A DNA stretch of 64,000 bases from Legionella birminghamensis (GCF_900452515.1 NZ_UGNW01000001.1:248001-312000); one strand, 5' to 3'; positions 8,735 through 19,356 are shown, numbered from the stretch's first letter. A program made the numbers and translations. The notes: a model not told the origin generated them from the letters alone.

Positions 8735-11700
8735 TTACACTGCCGGTGGATGGACTGGCGGTATCTCCGCATCCAAATCATCCACATCGGGTACGCTTGC
8801 CTTGCGCCCAAATAAACCCTGCTTAACCAGCGGGCTTTGACCGTAGCCATTTGGATTTATGGGGGTTGGAAACTCCTTATGGGTGGCGGAATGTAACTGG
8901 TCATAGCTTTTGACATGCCCTGGCTTATAAAGGTGGAGCGCTTCAAGCAGGCCGAGAAAACATCGCTTTACCCAGGCAAGGCTAAACATATCCAAATGCT
9001 GTCTGGCGAAAATGATGGTTTTAAATACCGGGCTTTCGACACCTGATTTTAAAGTCTCCAGGCGTTCTTTGACAGGGATCGTCGTATCATCGGCAATGGT
9101 TTCCAGTTTTTCGATTTCAAGTTGTTTGGCACTCAAGGTTTTCTGGCTTTCATACAGTGATTTTTGATTTAACAAGGCATCACTGGCATAGTCAAAATAA
9201 TTTTTAAAGGCATTCAGGGCGGTTTTAACTTTGTCTAATTGCTGGTAATAAGCAAAGTTTTCTTTTTGGAATTCGCGTGCTTTGACTATCAGTAAGCGAG
9301 CGATTTTCTTCTGAATGTCATTATCGTTCAATGCCTGAGCGACAATGTCTTCTTTAAAAGACATCAAATGTTCTTTCAGTTTTTCTTTATTAACCGTATG
9401 TAAGCCAACCTGACGGTTAATGATAAATGCGGTGTGTTTATCAAAAGCCTCACGGGTGTATTTTTCACGGAATGCCTGATTTTCCTGAGCTTGTCTGGCT
9501 TGCATCTGTTCAAGATGGGCCGCCTTTTCCTCTGCGGTTTTTTTGGTCAATTCACGACTGGCTAACTCACCCTGGAAATAGCTGTAAGTACTGCTTACCC
9601 GGGCTTTAATGTTGGCTAGCTTAACGGGGGTTTTAAGATTGGAACTATGGATTAACTTATCAATCAATTTATTTTCAGGACTGATATCCTTGGATACAGG
9701 CAGCTTTTTATGATGCTCCTCTAATAGGGGGTAAGCCTTCTCATAAGCTTCCAATACTGAATCACCTGCTTTGTTGAGGGCTTTATCCAGCCGTTCTTTC
9801 ATTGCCTGATCTTTCTCAGGGTGTACCTGATTTCTAAGTCCGTTTAAGTGCAGATAATGATCAATTGCACCCATTAGGCTAGCGAGCGGCTTCATCTTCT
9901 CCTTTAGCGGCTCAAGCTGTTCTTCGGCCTCGTCCAAACGCTTATTAGCCTCGGCCAGGCGCTGGGCGGTTGGCGAATCAGAAAAAACCAGCTTCATGTG
10001 CTGCTCTGAGCGAAGCTCCAATGGTTCGAGCATGCCGTTGTAGAGCTCGTCAAGAATCAGTTTCATGGGGCCGGACAATTTACCCGGCTCTAAATGAAGC
10101 TTATCTTCCCATTTGTCTACTTCCAAAAGAATTTTGGCAAAGGTGACGGTATTGATTTCTTCCAGATGATCCATAATAAAGTTGTGGGTAATACCGGTAA
10201 ATTCGCCCAACTTTACGCGAAGCTCCTGAAAGAGATCATACATCACAAACGTTTCACCCAGGAGTTTGCGAAGGGAGTCCGACTTGGAAATAATCCGTTC
10301 AATATTGATGACTACTTTCTTGGTGTTTGTCTGGATAGCCTGGCGTTGTTCGGCTGAAAGATTATGATCGCCCTCCAGGGCAGCTTTAATTTGTTCAGGC
10401 ACCATGAAAAAAGCCTGCAGGGTATACCATATCGCGTTATAGCGCACTTCACCAGGAACTTCCTGAGGATCGACCTTGGAAGCATCAGCCAGATAAGGCT
10501 CGCTTTCCTTCATAACGACCTGTTTCATTTCCCGCGCTTTGGTCAGTAATTCTTGCGTAAGCATGGAAAGATGCGGATCGGATGTCAGCGATTTGCATAA
10601 TTCATAGAGTTCGGAAATATGCCCGTATGCTTGCAGGAGATGATAAACATAAATCAATTTAGAACTGTTATTATCGAGTTTTTGTAATTTCCCAATAATA
10701 TGCTCAAAATGATATAAGGCATTAAATAGCTGTTTAATAGCAAGTACCTGACGGCTTTGCGCAAGCACTTTATCCGGATCTTCAAGTTCCGGGTAAGGCA
10801 GTTTATTGGGCTGCTGGCTGGCCAGATGCAATTCATTCCTGACTGCAAGATTAAAGGATTGGGTCAGATTCATCAGGGATTGACGAAATTCACCAATCTT
10901 TTGCGCATAGTGATCATGCTTTAGTACATGATTTGCCCGGCTGCCGTAATTCAGATTGGGAAGCAGCCTCGGAGCTGTGTGGCCGCGGGCGGCGGTTACT
11001 GCTGTAATGAGCGGAGAGAGCGTTTGCAACTCCTCCTGCCTGAAAGGACTGGCCAATGCCTCGGCAAAATCAGATTTAACAGTAAATGGAGGCATTTCCG
11101 TTAGTTTTAATTCGTCAATGCGTATTGCTGCAGGAAAGTTAAGTTTTGAAGCCAGGCTTTCCTTCAGTTTTTTATGCCCCAATTCCTGATAGTGTGTTAG
11201 CTTCGCTTCACAGCTGGCATCAAGTTGTGTAAGCGTTTCTTTAAACCATGCCTTATTTTTCAGGAACGTGTCAGTCAGTACCCTGTCACCGGCTTGGGAG
11301 TTCAGGTTAGCAATGATTGCTGCATCGGAGTTCTGTGCGGCTTTCAGCCCCTCTGGACTGGCTTTGGCCATCGCTGCCAAAAAGAAAGGGCGGAATTGGA
11401 AGTAGTATTGGCGAGCGAGTAATTTCTCACTGGCAGGCAGGTCGGAAAGATGTTCGCTGTTTGTACTTGCTATCAAATGGATAAACTGTTCGTAGGCTGT
11501 TCCAGCTTGGTGTAAATCGTATGTCCTAAGGGTATAGTAGGCATGGAGGGCATAAGCCTGGTCATGAGATAGATCCTCTAATTTGGCGATTTGTACTCCA
11601 TAATCCATTTGCTTGGCATTAAGCGCTGCGCTTTCTTTAGAAGATAGATTTAAAGCCTCTGGCTCGTTAAACAGAATAAGATCCTGTTTTATATCGACCG

Positions 11701-14700
11701 GACGCAGCAAGAAATCGGTGCCCTTAACAATTTCCTGCTCCAGTGCATAATTTGTATCGACAATATGCTGCTGCGAAGCCTCGGGCTGGTTTATCGCCTT
11801 ACTGATTAGCTCTTTGTTAGCGATTAAATTAGTAATCCAGTCCATATTTTGATAATTATGAACATAATAATCATAAAAGGTTTTTATACCGTAAAATCTG
11901 GAGCGTGACTCCCCGTTGAGCCCATTGACAATGGCTTCTTCGAGATCGGAGTTTAATTGGAGTACATGAGTTCGAAAATAGACAAAGTGCTCTTTTAGCT
12001 GCTGCTTGGTTTCAGCAGGCAGGTCGATTAAGCGTTTTCCCTGAAACTGTTGATCCTCAATAATATTGTAGAAAGACTCAAAAGCAGCCTTTATCTGTTC
12101 GGATTTATTTAAATTCTGCAGCGCCAATTGCTGGCGTTGTCTGGCAGGCTGAATTCTTGTTTTCAATGCCGTCGCTGAACCTTGCAGCTCAGGCGTGCTG
12201 GCGGTCAGTGCGAAATGCCTCTCTGTTTCTTCAACCAGATTGTGAACCATAGCCTGTAAGTGCTGCTCAAGCGCTGAAGTTAAGCTGCCATGCGCTAATT
12301 GAGCCTCAACCTCCATTTGATCCGCTACGCTCAGCAGCTGGGGTATCGTTTTTTCTCTCATCACCAGGAGCTTATGACGAATAAACTCAGGGTTAGATGC
12401 ATTATTTTGAGACAACTCTCTTAAAATATAAAATGTTTGACGGCTTATTTTGTGCAGTAGTTGCGCGCCAGATGCTTTAAGTGCTGGTGGAATAGAGTCA
12501 TTATTCCATTCCTGGCTTGCTTTGTGCAGATCCGACAAGCAAGCGCCAAACTCTTTAACTCTTGCCTGGTCAATCGGCAAGGCTTTTATTCTCTCAAAAT
12601 CCAGAAAAGGAATGTTCTCAGAGATCCCGGTATTTAAATCAGGCAAATCTTTCTTCGTAAGGAGATCGCTCACGGTTAAGCCGGAGGGGCTTACCACCGT
12701 ATATTTAAGCCCCGCAGCGCTTGCTTCAAAATAAATAACTTCTTTTCCAGCAAAGCCATAATTCAGCGGTTCAGCTGCAATATTGGCCAGCGGGTTAGTA
12801 GGGGAAGTCGTCCCATTTCTGAGCTGTAATTCAGGAGCCGAAGAGCCGCCGCTTAAATCCAGCTTCGAAGATAAAGCACTTGTTAATTTGCTGGCAGAAA
12901 GATTGGCATACGTCTGCTCCCGCTGCTGGCAAATATCGCCAATTTTTTGCAGATCACGCTTAAACTGTGTTTTTAAATCAATGAAAAAGGATTTTTCTAT
13001 ACTGTTCTTAACAGGACCTGTACCTAATGCTTGAGATAAGTCAGAGTTCAGATTTTCTAAAAGATCTGCTTCCAGTTTTTCAAGCACCTGTCTCGAAGCG
13101 CTCTCGCCGATAGAGGCCATCAGGTAAGGCTGAAATTGATAAAAGCATTGCCTGGCAATTGATTGATGTTCCTCACCAAGATTATCTAGCGTCAGGGCGG
13201 GAGATTTCTCCAGCAAGTCAATCAATTGGTCAAAAGCCTCAATAGCCTGCTCTATGTGAATAGACTTGATTGCATAATAGGAGTGTAGTTGCTGCGCCTG
13301 TTCAAACGACAGTTTACGGGTAGCGGTAATTCGTTTACTGTATTCTTCTTTTTTATATTCAAATGCGGGTGATTTCTGTTCAGAAAACCCCAATACATCC
13401 AGTTCATTGAACAGTATCGGATTAGTGACCTGGGCAACTGGGCTTAATACAAAAGTGGTTGTCTGCAGCAGCTTCCCGGCAAGTTTGAAATTGGCTTCAC
13501 GCTCATCGTTTTGCTGCTTTATTTGATCTTGCAAAACTTTGCCGATGGCTTCTTTATTTGCCAGCACATGGACAATCCAGTCATTCGTCTGATAACCATA
13601 GGCATAATAATCCCAGTGCTTCTTTAGCATGTAGAAAGGCGAGCGGCCTGGGGAGTTTAATCCATTGGCAATGCTGGCCTCCAGGTCAGGGTTTATGTCA
13701 AGTAAATGAGAGCGAAAATAAACAAACTGCCTTTTCAATAATTCTTTGGTGTTAGGAGACAAATCAATAATTCGACGTTCTTTAAACTCATCTTCCTCGA
13801 GAATCTGATAAAACGCTTCAAAGGCTTCCTGTGCTTTGTTGAGCAAGACTGAATTATAATGACTAACCTCCATTCTTTTTTGGATGGGAGCAAGCCGAGT
13901 CTCCAGTGCAGGGGCAGGAACAACCCGCAGGGGAGGGGTAGTTTTCAAAGCAGGGTATTTATCGTAAACAATCCGCGTTATTTCATAATGGAAACCGCAG
14001 AGATTATTAAATACAGGCGTGGTAAAACTGTTCTGCACGACTTTTGTATGAAGTTCAATTTCATCCGTCAGACTTAAGAGTCGGGGGATAAGTTGTTCGC
14101 GCAGATTTGTTAGTTGTACTCTTACAAAGTCGTAATTTGCCGGGCCATCAGCAGCAAGTGCTTTAGCCAGTATTTCCAGGTACAGGTTACCTATTTTTGC
14201 CAACAATTGGCTGTATTCCTGCTTTAGCGCGGCATCTAGCGCCGGGTGTTGGTTTAGCTGTTCATCCAGTTGAAACAGTCTGACGATTTGATTTTCAAGC
14301 GGTGAACGAACTTGAGGGTCTAAAGGAAGTGTTGACAGGGTTTTTAGCTTGAGACGCTCCAGAATCTCCTTAATGGCATCGGGTACGATTAAATGAAATT
14401 TGTAACCATTGTGCTCATTTTCAAAATGGAGCTTAACCGCCCCGGAAATGGTTTTAGCCTGTTTATTTTCAACGAAGGGAAACTGGGCCTCCTCTGTTAT
14501 TTCCTTGCTTCGCTGCAAGCGTGCCAAAGCGCTATATTCTTTTTCCCGCTCTTCGCAAACGGATATGGCTTCAGCAAAAGGGATATTCATCATCGGTTCA
14601 CTCATCCCAAGCAGCTGGGAATTAATCCGATGCAGTTTAAGGTCTGAGGGGGTGTCTGTTTTGCTATTTAAACTGTCGATAATCTGCTTGTCCAAAAATT

Positions 14701-17581
14701 GTATATTGGGCAGGGCAGATAAGATCTGGCAAAAACAGGGTTGAAAAATGTTATACCAATTTCTTAATTGGGCTTTATCTTCTTCTGTAAACCGGAAGAG
14801 GGGCAGGCCGGGATATTTGTCCATTAAGAGCATAAAGGACTTATAAGCCGCCCTTGCGCTGAGCAACTGCTCCTTTGTGCTGGTATAAAAACTGGCTAGA
14901 GCAACGCTTTGTTTTGAATTCAATTCGCCCAGCCGGGTAACCTTTGCTCCCCATTTGTCTTTGGCGTCAAAGCCATAAGCCGGCGCGTTCTCATCGCTTA
15001 TTTTCAATACTTTTTGCTCGTTAAAGGTGAGCGGTTGACGCGCAGGATCATTCGGGGAAAGTGTTAACTTTGCATTGGTGTAGATGGATTGAACCAATTC
15101 AATATTAGAGTTGATGTGAAAATTCTGAGTATTGATTTCCCGATCGAGCAGGTTGCCCAGATTGACTGCATGGTTCAGAAGATTGGCAATCCAGTCCACA
15201 TCCTGGTATTTTTTCCACCAGCCTTCGTAAAATTCATTAACCATGTAGAGCTGGCTTTTCTCTCCGCCATAAAGACCACATACAATTGCATTTGCCAGAC
15301 TGACATCATACTGCTCTACTGTATGCTTAAAATATGAAAAATAAGTGGTCAGTATCTCTTTTACAGACGGCGGGAGATTGTCTATACGCAGGCCGCGATA
15401 CTGGGGGGAACTGATGATGTTATAAAATTTGAGAAAAGCGACTTTAGCGTCTTTGGCGTTGTGTAATTTTTGCTGGGCCTGATCAATCCTGGCCTGCGTT
15501 TCCTGAATTCTCAAATCAAGAAGTTTACTGTCCTCCAACACCATTAATGCAGGGGCCTGCTGGACAAAATCAACGTATTTGCCCGTATATTCAATAAGGA
15601 CATCGTAAAGTGCTTTTATCTGCGTATTTAAAGGGGCGGATAAAGAGCCGGGCTTCAAAAGAAACTGATCTTCAATTTTATCGGCCAGTGCAAAAAGGGG
15701 CGGCAGCAACTCATACTTTAATTTGGACAACTGCGCGCAAACTGCAGCTTGTGAGGCCTCATTCATATTCAGAGCCTGCTTCAAAATACTGGATGATATG
15801 GTCACTATATTATTGAGGACACTGATATAATGGATGACTTCCAGTGGTAAAAACAGGCTATTGTCCCGAAGCAACATAAGCGAATTTCCCATGGTCATCG
15901 CACTGGCTTCCAGGGAGGCAAATGCTTTTTTGTCGAGACCATGTTCTTTTAAGGTCGCAATGGCTATCGGATCAAGAGGCACTCCTTTCTCAATGACTTT
16001 TTCTAATAAGCCCTCTGTGTAATCTTTAATCTGCTGGGTATAGCTCTGAAGATATTTGGGGAATTCATGACAGAAAAAGCTTAGGAAATCATAATCGACC
16101 TTACCATCCTTTGGCTGCATCTGGGCAACGGCGACCCCAGCAACATAACCTGCATCATGCGCATGGTTTCGGGCAAAATCACTGGCTTTCTCAAGCATCT
16201 TCATGCCTCTTTCCGGCGAATCGGCATAATTTTGTATATCAGAAAGCAGGTTTTCACCTATGGCAAATTCACGGGAAAACATTTCAACCAAATCCAAATC
16301 GAGATGGGTAGCCAGATAGCAGGCAGTGTAAGCATGTTCAATAGTGCTGTTGAGCAGCCTGGATATATCAATTTCCCGTTGCGTTTTCACATCCACTGTC
16401 TGATTTCTCTCTTTGGCAATAGCAATAATGCCATCTTTTAACAGTGACAGGTTTTCTACTTCATTTTCCTCAATCGCAAAGCATAGCCTGTCAATCTCTT
16501 CTTCAGTGAAAACCTTTTTCAGTTCATCGATGAAGACTTTGTCGACAACGAGTTTTTGATTGAGCGTATTAATGACATAGTAAACAAGAGGCAGTTGGCC
16601 TGCTTTAAGTAAGTTGGACCCCAATTTTTTTTTGAATGCATCTATTTTTTCAAATTCGCCTGCTTTTAAGGCAGTGAGGAATTCGATGCTTCCTTCCTGG
16701 CCAAACATGATTTTAAGATCATCGGCATTAACCGAGCCTTTAACAACCTGCTTTTTGTCCATTGGATGAAGAAAGGAGTAATGTATGATGCTCTCTCCTT
16801 CTTTAACTTCCTCTCTCAGATAAAGCGTGTCTGCATTAAGATTGTCGTCCGCAGGGGCTGCCGCAATCCTAAAATGGTCCAGGGGGTTGCGCAGATAGAT
16901 TTTACCCGGCACCGGTTTTTTATTTTTTTCGACCAAATCAAGATGGTAAGTGCCGCGGATATTTAAGCTTTCCAGGTCAAGAAAAGCCATTTCACCATGA
17001 TATAAAGCATTGATGAGATCTTTGATCTGCACCACTTGACGCGGTTCGCTACTATAGTCCTTAACAGTATGGCCTGCTTTGGTGGTGGCTTGTAATATAG
17101 TTGGCAGAGCTGCCTGGATACTTTCAATACTTAAGGGGTTGCTTAGTTGTATGTTTAAACTCTTGGGATTAAGTAAAGCGCTGATTTTCTTGTTAGGCGG
17201 TGCGATGACCGTATATTCGAGTTGATCGTCTTTTATACGAAAATAAATTTTTCCAGGCTCGATTGCGATGTTATCCGGCTCGGCATCGGCCGCAAGCAGA
17301 ATAGGCAGATAGGATTTCGGGAAGGGAGTTCCTACTGTGTACATGGTGGAGAGATGGTAGCTCAGGTGATCATGGAAGCGAAGTGAAAACTTGACCTCCC
17401 CTTCCTCAGAGATATAATCGTAGCCTTCTGCAAGTTTCTTGCAAATTAATTCCCTCTGAGCGCGCAGAATGGCAGCCACTTGTTTGTCTTTAAACGATTC
17501 AAGTGTAGCCAATTGCCTGTCAGTGAATTCCGTAACAGGATTAGAAAAAATATTTATGAGGGCTTTGAGCTTATCGAGCAC
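8735..17581 (-). CDS. Giant modular protein, SidH/SdhA/SdhB-like candidate Dot/Icm effector
   Basis: A 2,948-residue protein in one uninterrupted frame, with no signal peptide or clear membrane segment. It is mostly helical and hydrophilic. A module of roughly 400 residues occurs three times, near residues 620-1010, 1170-1570 and 1745-2155, separated by about 550-580 residues. Anchors are FYNIISSPQYRG, FYQILEEDEFKE and FYNIIEDQQFQG, then the parallel DWIANLL, DWIVHVL and DWITNLI. A partial fourth module start is near residue 2400. Short beta-rich units (GKIYFRIKDDQLEYTVIAP and relatives) occur near residue 110 and near 1600. Size, composition and the pdxH/pgk/gap/tkt neighbourhood recall sdhB of L. 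pneumophila. That match is from memory of gene order and family style. The start is GTG 17581; no strong ribosome site is seen. Confidence 0.7.
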   Translation of the reverse strand: MLDKLKALINIFSNPVTEFTDRQLATLESFKDKQVAAILRAQRELICKKLAEGYDYISEEGEVKFSLRFHDHLSYHLSTMYTVGTPFPKSYLPILLAADAEPDNIAIEPGKIYFRIKDDQLEYTVIAPPNKKISALLNPKSLNIQLSNPLSIESIQAALPTILQATTKAGHTVKDYSSEPRQVVQIKDLINALYHGEMAFLDLESLNIRGTYHLDLVEKNKKPVPGKIYLRNPLDHFRIAAAPADDNLNADTLYLREEVKEGESIIHYSFLHPMDKKQVVKGSVNADDLKIMFGQEGSIEFLTALKAGEFEKIDAFKKKLGSNLLKAGQLPLVYYVINTLNQKLVVDKVFIDELKKVFTEEEIDRLCFAIEENEVENLSLLKDGIIAIAKERNQTVDVKTQREIDISRLLNSTIEHAYTACYLATHLDLDLVEMFSREFAIGENLLSDIQNYADSPERGMKMLEKASDFARNHAHDAGYVAGVAVAQMQPKDGKVDYDFLSFFCHEFPKYLQSYTQQIKDYTEGLLEKVIEKGVPLDPIAIATLKEHGLDKKAFASLEASAMTMGNSLMLLRDNSLFLPLEVIHYISVLNNIVTISSSILKQALNMNEASQAAVCAQLSKLKYELLPPLFALADKIEDQFLLKPGSLSAPLNTQIKALYDVLIEYTGKYVDFVQQAPALMVLEDSKLLDLRIQETQARIDQAQQKLHNAKDAKVAFLKFYNIISSPQYRGLRIDNLPPSVKEILTTYFSYFKHTVEQYDVSLANAIVCGLYGGEKSQLYMVNEFYEGWWKKYQDVDWIANLLNHAVNLGNLLDREINTQNFHINSNIELVQSIYTNAKLTLSPNDPARQPLTFNEQKVLKISDENAPAYGFDAKDKWGAKVTRLGELNSKQSVALASFYTSTKEQLLSARAAYKSFMLLMDKYPGLPLFRFTEEDKAQLRNWYNIFQPCFCQILSALPNIQFLDKQIIDSLNSKTDTPSDLKLHRINSQLLGMSEPMMNIPFAEAISVCEEREKEYSALARLQRSKEITEEAQFPFVENKQAKTISGAVKLHFENEHNGYKFHLIVPDAIKEILERLKLKTLSTLPLDPQVRSPLENQIVRLFQLDEQLNQHPALDAALKQEYSQLLAKIGNLYLEILAKALAADGPANYDFVRVQLTNLREQLIPRLLSLTDEIELHTKVVQNSFTTPVFNNLCGFHYEITRIVYDKYPALKTTPPLRVVPAPALETRLAPIQKRMEVSHYNSVLLNKAQEAFEAFYQILEEDEFKERRIIDLSPNTKELLKRQFVYFRSHLLDINPDLEASIANGLNSPGRSPFYMLKKHWDYYAYGYQTNDWIVHVLANKEAIGKVLQDQIKQQNDEREANFKLAGKLLQTTTFVLSPVAQVTNPILFNELDVLGFSEQKSPAFEYKKEEYSKRITATRKLSFEQAQQLHSYYAIKSIHIEQAIEAFDQLIDLLEKSPALTLDNLGEEHQSIARQCFYQFQPYLMASIGESASRQVLEKLEADLLENLNSDLSQALGTGPVKNSIEKSFFIDLKTQFKRDLQKIGDICQQREQTYANLSASKLTSALSSKLDLSGGSSAPELQLRNGTTSPTNPLANIAAEPLNYGFAGKEVIYFEASAAGLKYTVVSPSGLTVSDLLTKKDLPDLNTGISENIPFLDFERIKALPIDQARVKEFGACLSDLHKASQEWNNDSIPPALKASGAQLLHKISRQTFYILRELSQNNASNPEFIRHKLLVMREKTIPQLLSVADQMEVEAQLAHGSLTSALEQHLQAMVHNLVEETERHFALTASTPELQGSATALKTRIQPARQRQQLALQNLNKSEQIKAAFESFYNIIEDQQFQGKRLIDLPAETKQQLKEHFVYFRTHVLQLNSDLEEAIVNGLNGESRSRFYGIKTFYDYYVHNYQNMDWITNLIANKELISKAINQPEASQQHIVDTNYALEQEIVKGTDFLLRPVDIKQDLILFNEPEALNLSSKESAALNAKQMDYGVQIAKLEDLSHDQAYALHAYYTLRTYDLHQAGTAYEQFIHLIASTNSEHLSDLPASEKLLARQYYFQFRPFFLAAMAKASPEGLKAAQNSDAAIIANLNSQAGDRVLTDTFLKNKAWFKETLTQLDASCEAKLTHYQELGHKKLKESLASKLNFPAAIRIDELKLTEMPPFTVKSDFAEALASPFRQEELQTLSPLITAVTAARGHTAPRLLPNLNYGSRANHVLKHDHYAQKIGEFRQSLMNLTQSFNLAVRNELHLASQQPNKLPYPELEDPDKVLAQSRQVLAIKQLFNALYHFEHIIGKLQKLDNNSSKLIYVYHLLQAYGHISELYELCKSLTSDPHLSMLTQELLTKAREMKQVVMKESEPYLADASKVDPQEVPGEVRYNAIWYTLQAFFMVPEQIKAALEGDHNLSAEQRQAIQTNTKKVVINIERIISKSDSLRKLLGETFVMYDLFQELRVKLGEFTGITHNFIMDHLEEINTVTFAKILLEVDKWEDKLHLEPGKLSGPMKLILDELYNGMLEPLELRSEQHMKLVFSDSPTAQRLAEANKRLDEAEEQLEPLKEKMKPLASLMGAIDHYLHLNGLRNQVHPEKDQAMKERLDKALNKAGDSVLEAYEKAYPLLEEHHKKLPVSKDISPENKLIDKLIHSSNLKTPVKLANIKARVSSTYSYFQGELASRELTKKTAEEKAAHLEQMQARQAQENQAFREKYTREAFDKHTAFIINRQVGLHTVNKEKLKEHLMSFKEDIVAQALNDNDIQKKIARLLIVKAREFQKENFAYYQQLDKVKTALNAFKNYFDYASDALLNQKSLYESQKTLSAKQLEIEKLETIADDTTIPVKERLETLKSGVESPVFKTIIFARQHLDMFSLAWVKRCFLGLLEALHLYKPGHVKSYDQLHSATHKEFPTPINPNGYGQSPLVKQGLFGRKASVPDVDDLDAEIPPVHPPAV

Positions 17582-17758
17582 GATGTTATCACTTTGAAAT
17601 ATTTCATACTCTAATAATATATGCTGAACATTAAGTAAACCTTAAAAATGGTTTTATTTATCCAGAATGCCCTTTAAGGATGAATACTGTTGTGCAGAAG
17701 GTAGTGTTTGCAAGTAAAAAGTATATAATTCCCTGAAACTGCGCAAGAATAATTAAAA

Positions 17759-18400
17759 ATGAATTCAGACAAGTTTGCAGACATCCGCCGGGAATATGGC
17801 AATCTCACTTTGGACGAGCACCTGGAACGAGATCCCTTTGATTTGTTTCGGCGATGGTTTAATGAGGTGATGAGCGTAGAAATCCACGATCCAACGGCCA
17901 TGGTTTTATCCACTACTGATGAAAAGGGCTTGCCTGATTCACGTGTGGTTTTACTCAAGGGAATCGAGGATAATGCGTTTTTGTTTTATACCAATTATGA
18001 CAGCGCCAAAGCAATGCAGTTAATTCACCTGCCTTACGCGGCGCTAAACTTTTTCTGGCCGCAGTTGGTTCGCCAGGTCCGTATCCGCGGTCGGGTCCAG
18101 CGCAACTCTCCTGAGCAATCCGATGATTATTTTAGCAGTCGACCGCTTGCCAGTCAGGTCAGCGCCATCGTTTCTCCGCAAAGCAAAGCCATTAGCAAGC
18201 GCTCCCAGCTGGAAGAGTCGTTTAATGAACTTCTTGCAAAACACAGCCAAAAGCCGATTATCCGTCCCTCCAACTGGGGAGGTTATTTAGTACTTCCTGA
18301 TGAATTCGAATTCTGGCAAGGACGGGATAACCGCCTCCATGATCGCCTGCATTTCCGGCAAGAAGCCGGCCAATGGATCTGCCGCCGATTAGCCCCGTAG
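17759..18400 (+). CDS. pdxH: Pyridoxamine 5'-phosphate oxidase
   Basis: A 213-residue FMN enzyme that oxidises pyridoxine or pyridoxamine 5'-phosphate to PLP. It shows the N-terminal REYG...L DPF.LF region, the FMN-binding segment [13 protein letters not shown], the [16 protein letters not shown] block and the conserved C-terminal ending WICRRLAP with substrate-binding HDR residues. Length and termini match the family. It is divergent from the giant gene, with a 177-base AT-rich spacer probably holding both promoters. Confidence 0.95.
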   Translation: MNSDKFADIRREYGNLTLDEHLERDPFDLFRRWFNEVMSVEIHDPTAMVLSTTDEKGLPDSRVVLLKGIEDNAFLFYTNYDSAKAMQLIHLPYAALNFFWPQLVRQVRIRGRVQRNSPEQSDDYFSSRPLASQVSAIVSPQSKAISKRSQLEESFNELLAKHSQKPIIRPSNWGGYLVLPDEFEFWQGRDNRLHDRLHFRQEAGQWICRRLAP

Positions 18401-18431
18401 GTTGGGCTGTAAAGCCCAGCGTTATCAACTC

Positions 18432-18577
18432 ATAGGTATCTACACCTCTTTGAAAACACAGTCTGTTCTTAGCTTCTACTACCCTCGGTTTTGTCCGAGG
18501 GATCCAGACGACTCATAGAAAAACACTGGACCCCTGCGGACAAGCCGCAGGGCTAGTGGAGATGTGTAGATACCTAT
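18432..18577. repeat. MITE-like element of 146 bp with two internal hairpins
   Basis: ATAGGTATCTACACCTCT at 18432-18449 and its reverse complement at 18560-18577 (one mismatch) bound the unit. Inside are two perfect hairpins: CCCTCGG/CCGAGGG at 18482-18501 and CCCTGCGG/CCGCAGGG at 18532-18552. There is no open frame of note. Small size, terminal inverted repeats and lack of coding capacity fit a non-autonomous mobile repeat. Confidence 0.6.
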
Positions 18578-18598
18578 AGGCTGCGACCGCAGCCCGCA

Positions 18599-18635
18599 CG
18601 AAGCCAATTTAATGTTAAGCACACTTGTTTATGAC
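18599..18635. repeat. 37-bp repeat, perfect inverted copy of bases 44-80
   Basis: The 37 bases from CGAAGCCAATTTAATG to CTTGTTTATGAC are the exact reverse complement of 44-80. A GC-rich unit (GGGGCCCCGCGG...GCCGCGGGGATTC, about 18705-18731) follows at 70 bases, in direct orientation to the copy at 84-113. The spacer 18401-18981 has no gene. Confidence 0.85.
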
Positions 18636-18981
18636 GACCTCTTCAATCTTATTTTTTGGCAAGATTGGAACTTGTCTGAGGAGCATGCTACTTCAACAGG
18701 CAGGGGCCCCGCGGTCGGTGCCGCGGGGATTCAATAGCTAATATCAAATCTGGGGTTTACAGCCCAGCGTACAAACGAAGCCCAGCCTTGCCGTATCCAA
18801 CGGCAAATTTTGCTAAGCAAGAATAATTGTCAAGATTTTGTAAATTGTGTTCTTCGCAGAGCACGTTGAATTTCATGAGCGTAGAATGGAACCATAAGCT
18901 TAAGAAATTGCTCCTACAAACTGGTGCGATAAATGCTTAAGTGATAATGAAACAATTTTAGCACGCGAAAGGGGTATTGAC

Positions 18982-19356
18982 ATGAAAGACACAACCGCTC
19001 TTACACCTTATTTACGATTACGTTTGAACATTGATCATCCGAGTCTTGAAGAGTGTTATGTTTTCGGTTACGAATGTGCAGTAGCGGAACTCTCTGAGGA
19101 AGAAAATCCCTATGTTGAGGGTACTGAAGAACATAATCAATGGATGGAAGGCTGGTGGGCAGGATTCTATGGTGAGGAACCATTATTTTCTTTAGCTGAA
19201 AATACGGAAGAAGAAAAGGCACCGCAGGCAGCAGCCAATGATCAATGGTATCACCATCCATTTCAGACAGCGTTTTTTACAAGCTTTTTGAAAATCACCG
19301 GGGCTTTGGCAGCTACTGCTGTAGTCGGTTATCAAGTTCTGGATCTGGTGGCCTGA
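18982..19356 (+). CDS. Small acidic protein with a C-terminal membrane segment, unknown function
   Basis: A 124-residue protein. Residues 24-68 contain GYECAVAEL, ENPYVEG, then WMEGWWAGF. This weakly echoes the spacing of the ribosome modulation factor pattern (GY..G, PY, W..GW..A). Residues about 101-120 (FFTSFLKITGALAATAVVGY) are hydrophobic and could be a single C-terminal transmembrane helix. ATG 18982 follows GAAAGGGG. It converges with the SseB-like gene. The RMF likeness is only a pattern and the function is unknown. Confidence 0.6.
   Translation: MKDTTALTPYLRLRLNIDHPSLEECYVFGYECAVAELSEEENPYVEGTEEHNQWMEGWWAGFYGEEPLFSLAENTEEEKAPQAAANDQWYHHPFQTAFFTSFLKITGALAATAVVGYQVLDLVA

Noticed and set aside
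44-18635. Terminal inverted repeats of one giant transposon
   Set aside because: The enclosed genes are core metabolism, no transposase lies inside, and related repeat units occur at other spacers, so dispersed repeats are the simpler reading.
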